A stretch of DNA of 20,506 nucleotides from CAYGZA01 sp964354135 (lineage in GTDB: Bacteria > Planctomycetota > Planctomycetia > Pirellulales > Thermoguttaceae). Made by a program: the position numbers and the translations under genes. This document shows, in pieces, positions 14,271 through 20,506 of this stretch. Location of the stretch: contig CAYGZA010000080.1 in NCBI GenBank assembly GCA_964354135.1, positions 1 through 20,506 on the forward strand, given 5' to 3'. A model generated the notes under the pieces. It did not search any database. It had not been told where the DNA came from and was given only the letters and a program-made list of their open reading frames with translations. Each line of letters starts with the position of its first letter. The first letter of the stretch is position 1.

Positions 14271-14440
14271 CCGGCGCGTCGCCGGTCCGGCGCAGCTAGA
14301 CGAAGCCTTGCGGGGCCGCTATCGAGCGACGATAATCGGGGCCATAGGCTCAGGGTAAGTCTTCTCGGGAAGGCCCCGAGAGCCCTGAGAAGTCGTGATC
14401 GGTTACCGGTACTTGTTACGACACAAGAAAGGAACGCGAG

Positions 14441-15133
14441 ATGACCCGAGTTCAAAGTTGGCTGGTGATGACCGTGGGGTTGTTGTTGGGGGTTGCGCTG
14501 GTTACCGCCGCGCAGGCCCAAGCTCCGAAAGCCGCCCAGCGGGGAGGCGGGCTCATGGCCGCGCGGGGCGGGACCTTCCTGGGGCTCCTGAGTGTGGAGA
14601 AAGTCCAGAAAGAGTTGAAGCTGAGCGACGAGCAAGTGGGCAAAGTAAAGCAGGCCGCTGAGAAGACTCGGGCGGAAATGCGCGACCAGTGGGCCGGCCT
14701 GCAACAGATCGAGGACCGGCAGCAGCGGCGAGCGAAGATGACCGAGCTGACGAACCAGGGGGACGAGAAGGCCCGCAATGAGCTCCGCGACGTGCTTTCC
14801 CAGGAACAGTGGACGCGACTGTACCAGATCCGCCTCCAGGTCCGCGGCGCGGTGTACGGCCTGAACAACAAGTGGATCGCCGAGAGGCTGAAGCTCACGC
14901 CCGAGCAGGCGAAGAAGGCGGCTGAGATCGACAAGGCGATGCAAGACAAGGTCTCCGACACATTCGGCGGATTGCGCGACCTGAGCGAGGAGCAGCGGCG
15001 CGAGAAGATGGCCGAGGTGGGCGAGAAGGTCCGCAAGATCCGCGCCGACGCGGACAGGCAAGCCATCGAGCTCCTGACCGCGGAGCAAAAGGAATCGCTG
15101 GAGAAGCGCAAGGGCGACAAATTCGAGCTGTGA
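14441..15133 (+). CDS. Spy/CpxP-like secreted helical protein (LTXXQ repeats)
   Basis: A 230-residue protein; AAAGGAA lies about six bases before the ATG. Residues 1-27 form a signal peptide (WLVMTVGLLLGVALVTAAQAQA). The mature protein is almost all charged helix with three LTXXQ-like turns: LKLSDEQVGKVK, LKLTPEQAKKAA and LLTAEQKESLEK, ending KGDKFEL. The Spy/CpxP group contains small periplasmic chaperones or stress sensors that bind unfolded proteins or metal; planctomycetes have many longer paralogues of unknown job. The last 46 codons are duplicated without change at 13931-14070, so the full gene is the donor. No partner histidine kinase is in the window, and it stands alone on its strand between the relic and the subtilase. 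Confidence 0.8.
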   Translation: MTRVQSWLVMTVGLLLGVALVTAAQAQAPKAAQRGGGLMAARGGTFLGLLSVEKVQKELKLSDEQVGKVKQAAEKTRAEMRDQWAGLQQIEDRQQRRAKMTELTNQGDEKARNELRDVLSQEQWTRLYQIRLQVRGAVYGLNNKWIAERLKLTPEQAKKAAEIDKAMQDKVSDTFGGLRDLSEEQRREKMAEVGEKVRKIRADADRQAIELLTAEQKESLEKRKGDKFEL

Positions 15134-15153
15134 AAGCGGCGCCGACAACCGGC
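14992..15153 (+). repeat. parent copy of the 162-base perfect direct repeat
   Basis: The downstream member of the pair with 13931-14092; it spans the in-frame 3' end of the Spy-like gene. The identity breaks exactly at both borders (position 14991 differs from 13930, and 15154 from 14093). Confidence 0.9.
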
Positions 15154-15837
15154 GTTCCAGTCCGGCTGAGCAGCAACGGCGACCACGGCAGAGCCACCCG
15201 GGCTCGGCAGCCGCAGCGGCGATACCCCGAGACCGACCAGGCCCGGCGAGAACCTCGCCTTCCCGACCGCGCCAACAATCCGCTGTTGCACCCTTTTCAC
15301 CTCCTGGGGACCTGGCGACGTAACCGGCTTTCTCCTCGGCGGTTACGGCCTGTGACTCGCGCCTCCGGGCAGTGGGCTTGGTGCCCCAGTGCCTCACGTG
15401 GTCACGCAGCCACGCCCCGGCGGGGGAGAGACCGCCGGCCGTAGCCCGCAGTTTCTCTCCATTATCTGCTGCGCTCGGGAAAACAAATGGCACGGACTGG
15501 CCGTATTCTACTTGGACGCGGAGGCGGATAAGCGATTCAGCGATTTGACCCCGCCGCGTTCTTGACACAGGCTTACTATAGCGACACCTTGTCATTGTCT
15601 TCTCTGTTTGTCGTCTTTTCGATAGAGCCTTTCTCGACCGAGGCGCCGCCGTCGCCGGATGGGCCGCCGGGTTAAAGACCTGCCGGTCCCATGCCGCGCC
15701 GATCGTACCGGTCGCTTTCTCGGCGGGAAGGGCGCGAGCAACTTTGATTCGGCACCTTGGGTCTTGCAGCTTGGACTTGCACCACTGCCATGTCCTCTCG
15801 ACGAACGATCGGTCTACCTCGCTCATCGCGCACTAGC
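15134..15837. other. about 700 bases with no convincing gene
   Basis: The first 20 bases belong to the 162-base repeat. Beyond that, open frames on both strands are Arg/Pro-rich and lack ribosome sites. TTGACA at 15562-15567 has no well-spaced -10. No tRNA, rRNA or clear terminator was seen. It should contain the promoter of the subtilase. Confidence 0.4.
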
Positions 15838-18800
15838 ATGTGGAACCTGGCCGAGAACGGAGTCCGGCCCCTCCTTGCGTCTTTGGCCCGCCGCGCGCGG
15901 CACCGGGTGTACAAGACGCTCCGCGTGGAGCAGCTCGAAGAGCGGTGCGTTTTCAACGCGTCGCTCTGGTCGGAGCTGGTCTCCCCCGATTGGTTCCAGG
16001 ACTACGGCAGCTCGCTCTCGCCGCGCCACGCCGGGACGGCGGGCTGGTCTGCGGCCTCCCAGGACGAGCAGCGGGTGTCGGTCGGCGGGGCGGCCGACGC
16101 CTACGACTGGATCGTCCGCTTCGACACCGGCACGCTGGAGGGGATCGCCTCCGCGGCCGGCACGGCGGCCCTGCTTGCCTCAAGCAGCGTCGAGTTCGAG
16201 GTGATCCGCGGATTGGGGCTCGTGGGCCAGGCGCTCGTGCGGAGCTACGGCGCGGCGCCCGAGACGGTGCAGGACCTGCTGGCCAAGAACTCCCACGTCG
16301 CCAGCTTCGAGAGGGACGAGGTCCACCAGCTCCAGTCGCTCCCCAACGACCCGCAGCTCTCCCAGCTTTGGGGCCTGGAGAACACGGGACAAAGCGGGGG
16401 CCGGGCCGACGCCGACATCGACGCGCCGGCCGCCTGGAGCCTCACCACCGGCAGCCGGAGCGTCGTGGTCGCCGTGGTGGACACGGGCGTGGATTACACG
16501 CACCCCGACCTGGCCGCCAACATCTGGACCAATCCCGGGGAAATCGCCGGCAACGGCCTCGACGACGACGTCAACGGGTTCGCCGACGACGTCCACGGCT
16601 ACAACTTCGCCTACAACACCTCCGACCCGATGGACGACCATAGCCACGGCACCCACGTGGCGGGCACGATCGCCGGCGTGGGCAACAACGGCACCGGCGT
16701 GGCGGGGGTCAATTGGTCCGCCTCGATCATGGCCCTGAAGTTCATGGACTCCAGCGGCTCGGGCTACACCTCCGACGCGGTCCGGGCGATCAACTATGCC
16801 ACGATGATGCGGACCCGCTACGGCGTGAACGTCCGCGTGATGAACCACTCCTGGGGCGGCAGCGGTTACAGCACGGCCCTGCGCGACGCCCTGACGGCCA
16901 GCGGCAATGCCGGCATCCTCTCCGCGGTGGCCGCCGGCAACAGCCAGTCGAACAACGACGCCCTGCCCACCTACCCGGCCAATTACGATGTCGTCGGAAT
17001 GCTCACGGTGGCCGCCACGGACCGCAACGACAACCTGGCGAGCTTCAGCAACTACGGGGCCACGACGGTCGACCTCGCGGCGCCGGGCGTCAGCATCCTG
17101 AGCACCGTGCCCAACGGGGGCTACAATACGTATTCCGGCACGAGCATGGCCACGCCCCACGTGGCCGGCGTGGCGGCCCTGGCGTGGTCGCTGGCTCCCA
17201 ACGCCACCTTGGCCGAGGTCCGCAATGCGATCCTCCAGGGGGTCGACCGCCTCGCATCGCTCAACGGACGCGTGGCCACCGGCGGGCGCCTCAACGCCTA
17301 CAACACCCTCACGCTGTTGAGCCCCAGCGGGCCGCAGGCGCCCGCCATCGCGTCGCTTTCGGTCGCTCCCAACCCGATGACGGTCGGCGGCGTCGCCACG
17401 CTGACCGCCGCCGGGGTCGTCGATCGCGACGGCAGCGTGACCGGCGTCCACTTCTACCAGGACGCCAACGGAAACCGGCAGTGGGACACCGGCGACCAGC
17501 TCCTCGGCACGGACACGACGCTGGTGAGCCAGGCGGCCGGCATCACGCTGGGCACTGCCGGCTACGCCCCGGGCAGCTACACCTTCTTCGCCCGGGCCGT
17601 GGACAACGACGGCCAATGGAGCACGCCGCTTTCGGCCTTGCTGGAAGTGCAGGCCCCCGACGACCACGGCAACGACTACACCACGGCCACGCCCGTCTCC
17701 GCGGGCTCGACCACCGGCGGGATCATCGAGCGCGGCGGCGATCGGGACTGGTTCTCGTTCCAGGCCGTGGCGGGCAAGGCGTACGTGCTCGATACCAGCC
17801 TGGGCACGCTCCCCGACTCGACGCTCACCCTGTACGACCGCAACGGCACCACGCCGATCGCCTCGAACGACGACTGGGGCGGCACCTACGCCTCGCACGT
17901 CGCGTGGACGGCCCCGAGCAGCGGCACGTACTACCTGGCCGTCGCGGCATACGGCTCGGCGCAGACCGGCTCTTATCTCCTGCGAGTGTCCGTTGAGAAC
18001 ACCGCCCCCGTCCTGGCGGCCATCGCCGATCAAACGACGTCGTACCGCCAGGACACGCTTTCCGTGACCCTTTCGGCCGGCGATGCGGACGGCGACACGC
18101 TGAGCTACTCCGCGACCGCGTTTCGCGTCGATCCCGTCGCCCAGCGGGCCTACGAGCTGGATCAGCAGCTCGGCCTGTCGTACACCGGCACGTACTACCA
18201 GAACGACTACGGCTTGAACGAGAAGTGGATGCGGGCCTCGAGCGGCACCTGGTACTGCGTGCTGCCCAACGGCGAGTTCCGCCGCTGGATCGGCAGCCCG
18301 ACCGACATGCCCCTGGTCGCTGCCCTGAGCACGGACTATTGGACCAACCCGGGCCTCCTGCACGACGCCCAGGCGCCCACGGCGACGTCCGTCGAGGGCG
18401 TGAGCCTGAGCCTCCAGGGAAACGCCCTGACCATCGACCCGTCGACCGGCTTCACGGGGAGCTTCCAGGTGCGGGCCGCGGTCAGCGACGGCCTGGCGGA
18501 AAGCAGCCGGACCTTCCAGGTCTCGGTCGTCAACGCCGCCCCGGTGCTGGCGACGATCGGCGATCGGACGATGTCCCCCGCGCAGGACGCGATGACGATC
18601 GTTCTCTCGGCGACCGACGCCGACGGCGATCCCATCTCCTACACCGCGGAGCTGGTGGCCCGCGATCCCCAAGCCCAGCAGGCCTACGACCTGGACCGGC
18701 AGCTCGGCCTGTCGTACGCCGGCACGTACTACCAGAACGACTACGGCTTGAACGAGAAGTGGATGCGGGCCTCAAGCGGCTCGTGGTACGCGATTCTGCC

Positions 18801-20079
18801 GAGCGGCCAGTTGCGCCGCTGGGCAGGGAGCGTCTCGAACATGCCGCTGGTGGCGACCTTCAGCGCCTCCTATTGGGCCGATCCGGCGTTGCTGCACGAG
18901 GCCACGCTCGTGGAGCCCGGCGACGTGACCCTGCGGCTGGACGGCAACGTGCTTACGATCGATCCCCGCCAGGGTTTCACCGGTCACTTCCGCGTGACGG
19001 TCTCGGCGAGCGACGGGCAAGCGGCCGACTCGGAGACCTTCGGCGTCACGGTGGCCAACGGCGCCCCGGACCTCGCGCCGATTTCGAACCAGAGGATGTC
19101 CGCGACCCAGGACGCGATCGCGGTGCCGCTCTCGGCCACGGACCCGGACGGCGACCCGCTCACCTACCGGGCGGAAGTGCTGCCGCCGGACGCCCTGGCG
19201 CAGAAGGCATACGACCTGGACCAGAGCCTCCGCCTCTACTACGCCGGGAGCTACTCCCAGAATCTCCGCGGCTACCAGGAGAAGTGGATCCGCAGCTCCT
19301 TGGGTCCCTGGTACTGCATCCTGCCCAGCGGCCAGCTCCGCCGCTGGAGCGGGCGAATGTCCACGAGCCCCGTGGTGGCCACGCTCAGTCCCGCCTACTG
19401 GGCCGACCCGCGGCTGCTCCACGACGCAAAGCTCATCCGCCCCGGCGACGTGGTCCTGAGCCTGAGCGGCGACACGCTCACGATCAATCCCCGCAACGGG
19501 CTCACCGGCGATTTCCAGGTGCGGGCCACCGCGAGCGACGGGCGGCAGGCCGACAGCGCGACCTTCGGCGTCTCGATCGTCAACGGGACGACGGCCCTCA
19601 CGGCGACGCTCGACACCCGGCAGGCCGGCATCCCGGCCGGCGGGCTGGTCGACGAGCTTTTCCTGAACGGCCAGACCTTTGAGCGGGCGGTGGCCGATGA
19701 GTGGCAAATCGCCGAACGCGGGGCCGCCGCCCGGCAGGCGACCCTCTGGAGCAGCTTTGTGGAACGGCGGCTCGACAGGCTCGATGCCCTCCTGGGTGCG
19801 TGGGATCGCGTCGACCGGGAAGCGACCCTTGCCCCGACAAGTCACGAAGGTCCCGGGTTGGCGGAGTCCGGCCGCAGCAACTCCCCTGCGAAGCCGGATC
19901 GGCGCGCGTCGAAGCGGGCCGAAGAGAGCTCCGCCAACCCGTCCGGGCTGGAGGGCGATTCCCCCAGCCTGGAAGAGCGGGTGCGCGACGAGTTGTTCGC
20001 CCTGCTGGACGAGGCGGAATCCGCGGACCTGCGGGCGCGGGCGCTCGGGCGGGTCGATTCCCTCCCCCCGCGCCCCTAA
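15838..20079 (+). CDS. giant extracellular subtilisin-like serine protease with PPC and triplicated Ig/cadherin-like domains
   Basis: A 1413-residue protein if it starts at 15838; ATGs at 15757 and 15790 are possible and none has a clear ribosome site. The motif LRVEQLEERCVFNA (28-41) is the planctomycete surface-protein signature. The peptidase S8 domain (about 195-495) has the full triad: Asp215 in VVDTGVDYTHP, His270 in HGTHVAG, and Ser436 in SGTSMATPHVAG; residues 40-190 look like a propeptide. Then an Ig/PKD-like domain (about 502-606), a PPC domain (608-718, DRDWFSF and DSTLTLYD), and three tandem 175-178-residue cadherin-like units (17998-19581), each with a 74-residue insert. The end (about 1260-1413) is charged and low-complexity. 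Likely secreted or surface-bound and able to degrade proteins. Converges on the next gene with 10 bases between. Confidence 0.92.
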   Translation: MWNLAENGVRPLLASLARRARHRVYKTLRVEQLEERCVFNASLWSELVSPDWFQDYGSSLSPRHAGTAGWSAASQDEQRVSVGGAADAYDWIVRFDTGTLEGIASAAGTAALLASSSVEFEVIRGLGLVGQALVRSYGAAPETVQDLLAKNSHVASFERDEVHQLQSLPNDPQLSQLWGLENTGQSGGRADADIDAPAAWSLTTGSRSVVVAVVDTGVDYTHPDLAANIWTNPGEIAGNGLDDDVNGFADDVHGYNFAYNTSDPMDDHSHGTHVAGTIAGVGNNGTGVAGVNWSASIMALKFMDSSGSGYTSDAVRAINYATMMRTRYGVNVRVMNHSWGGSGYSTALRDALTASGNAGILSAVAAGNSQSNNDALPTYPANYDVVGMLTVAATDRNDNLASFSNYGATTVDLAAPGVSILSTVPNGGYNTYSGTSMATPHVAGVAALAWSLAPNATLAEVRNAILQGVDRLASLNGRVATGGRLNAYNTLTLLSPSGPQAPAIASLSVAPNPMTVGGVATLTAAGVVDRDGSVTGVHFYQDANGNRQWDTGDQLLGTDTTLVSQAAGITLGTAGYAPGSYTFFARAVDNDGQWSTPLSALLEVQAPDDHGNDYTTATPVSAGSTTGGIIERGGDRDWFSFQAVAGKAYVLDTSLGTLPDSTLTLYDRNGTTPIASNDDWGGTYASHVAWTAPSSGTYYLAVAAYGSAQTGSYLLRVSVENTAPVLAAIADQTTSYRQDTLSVTLSAGDADGDTLSYSATAFRVDPVAQRAYELDQQLGLSYTGTYYQNDYGLNEKWMRASSGTWYCVLPNGEFRRWIGSPTDMPLVAALSTDYWTNPGLLHDAQAPTATSVEGVSLSLQGNALTIDPSTGFTGSFQVRAAVSDGLAESSRTFQVSVVNAAPVLATIGDRTMSPAQDAMTIVLSATDADGDPISYTAELVARDPQAQQAYDLDRQLGLSYAGTYYQNDYGLNEKWMRASSGSWYAILPSGQLRRWAGSVSNMPLVATFSASYWADPALLHEATLVEPGDVTLRLDGNVLTIDPRQGFTGHFRVTVSASDGQAADSETFGVTVANGAPDLAPISNQRMSATQDAIAVPLSATDPDGDPLTYRAEVLPPDALAQKAYDLDQSLRLYYAGSYSQNLRGYQEKWIRSSLGPWYCILPSGQLRRWSGRMSTSPVVATLSPAYWADPRLLHDAKLIRPGDVVLSLSGDTLTINPRNGLTGDFQVRATASDGRQADSATFGVSIVNGTTALTATLDTRQAGIPAGGLVDELFLNGQTFERAVADEWQIAERGAAARQATLWSSFVERRLDRLDALLGAWDRVDREATLAPTSHEGPGLAESGRSNSPAKPDRRASKRAEESSANPSGLEGDSPSLEERVRDELFALLDEAESADLRARALGRVDSLPPRP
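17998..19581 (+). repeat. three tandem 175-178-codon repeats within the subtilase
   Basis: Units at 17998-18531, 18532-19056 and 19057-19581 each start with an NxAP-type strand, have a DADGD/DPDGD calcium-type loop, and carry an inserted block at 18148-18369, 18682-18903 and 19207-19428 (74 codons each). Part of blocks 1 and 2 (about 18167-18246 versus 18701-18780) is nearly identical at DNA level, so copying or conversion was recent; unit 3 is more diverged. Confidence 0.85.
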
Positions 20080-20089
20080 GCCCCCGCCC

Positions 20090-20506
20090 CTACTTCGCCT
20101 CTACCGGCTTGATCTTGATGTTGCGGTAGGCGACCTTCGCCCCGTGGTCCTGGAGTCCGACGTGGCCCTCGCGGGGGAAGTCCTTGAGGGCCTTGCGGTA
20201 CTTGTTCTTGCTGCCGTCGGGGTTCTTGCCGGGGGTGTCCCAGCGGTCGAGGTCCGCGTCGATGATCTTCTGGCCGTTCATCTCGATGGTGATCTTGCTG
20301 CCGATGGCGGTGATCGCGACGTGGTTCCATTGGCCCTTCTTCGTGACCTCCTTGGTCGGGGCCAAGGCGTCGTAGACCGAGCCGCAACTGTTCTTCGACG
20401 GCCGCCGGTCGGGCGGCACGGGCGGGAGGACCTGCATCTCGATTCCCGTCTGCACGCAGTCCTTGGGATCGCCGGTGCGGATGAAGACGCCGCTGTTGCC
20501 CTCGGT
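20090..20506 (-). CDS. DUF1080 (3-keto-disaccharide hydrolase-type) protein, partial
   Basis: A minus-strand frame enters from the right edge, so the start is outside the window; 138 codons plus stop are visible. Landmarks of DUF1080 are NSGVFIRTGDP (near the visible start), GQWNHVAITAIGSKITIEMNGQKIIDA, and GHVGLQDHGAKVAYRNIKIKPV at the end. Family knowledge: the domain has a ConA-like fold and is very common in planctomycetes, where some members hydrolyse 3-keto-glycosides after oxidation by Gfo/Idh/MocA-like enzymes. A signal peptide would be expected but lies outside. The stop is 10 bases from the stop of the subtilase, and no terminator fits between. Confidence 0.9.
   Translation of the reverse strand, partial: TEGNSGVFIRTGDPKDCVQTGIEMQVLPPVPPDRRPSKNSCGSVYDALAPTKEVTKKGQWNHVAITAIGSKITIEMNGQKIIDADLDRWDTPGKNPDGSKNKYRKALKDFPREGHVGLQDHGAKVAYRNIKIKPVEAK

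Noticed and set aside
15488..15506. TGGCACG as a sigma-54 -24 element
   Set aside because: The -12 part should have TTGC at the right spacing, and here it is GGCC.
15562..15579. TTGACA and TACTAT as promoter of the subtilase
   Set aside because: The two boxes are only six bases apart, far from the needed 16-18.
14180..15826. Long minus-strand open frame (548 codons)
   Set aside because: It runs antisense to the Spy-like gene and across a gap with no ribosome site. The translation is Arg/Leu/Ala-rich without domains; a GC-rich shadow.
16180..18672. Minus-strand open frame of 830 codons inside the subtilase
   Set aside because: Antisense to a gene with clear catalytic motifs. The composition (Arg, Gly, Val, His) is that of a mirror frame in GC-rich DNA.

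Overview
The window looks like chromosomal DNA of a planctomycete, probably of the Pirellulales/Gemmatales type. I infer this from the gene families, not from a database search. The markers are a DUF1080 protein, twin-arginine-tagged Gfo/Idh/MocA and DegT-family proteins, an LRR protein with an N-terminal membrane anchor, a very large extracellular subtilase carrying the 'LRVEQLEERCVFNAS' surface-protein motif, and many GC-rich genes separated by REP-like palindromes. The DNA is GC-rich and gene order is loose: short co-directional pairs alternate with repeat-bearing gaps.

Layout. Positions 1-251 hold the start of an unidentified secreted protein (minus strand, running off the edge). Positions 458-2315 hold a two-gene minus-strand operon, an SMC/RecF-like AAA ATPase followed after one base by a DUF4276/TOPRIM-like protein. 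This is an anti-phage type pairing, and a related hairpin repeat lies on each side of it. Positions 2594-3766 encode a secreted concanavalin-fold protein that converges on a Tat-exported DegT-family aminotransferase (3763-5118, minus). A secreted flavodoxin-like protein (5232-5876, minus) and a small hypothetical protein (5964-6518, minus) follow. Positions 6829-9590 are a plus-strand operon of a Tat-exported oxidoreductase overlapping an MttB-like methyltransferase by ATGA. At 9703-10389 (minus) lies a secreted thioredoxin-like protein with one in-frame TGA where the second cysteine of a CxxC motif is expected, making it a selenoprotein candidate. Then come a small zinc-ribbon protein (10866-11093), a cyclase/arylformamidase (11496-12143), an LRR membrane protein (12462-13844), a broken REP-associated transposase fused to a duplicated gene end (13816-14270), a Spy/CpxP-like periplasmic protein (14441-15133), the 1413-residue subtilase (15838-20079) and a partial DUF1080 protein (20090-20506, minus).

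Functionally the window is mostly cell-envelope and exported proteins plus one probable defence pair. The points most worth checking are the candidate selenocysteine codon at 10204-10206, the repeat-flanked ATPase/TOPRIM-like pair, the transposase relic chimera with its 162-bp perfect duplication, and a 74-residue module found three times inside Ig/cadherin-like repeats of the subtilase. No tRNA, rRNA or CRISPR array was seen.
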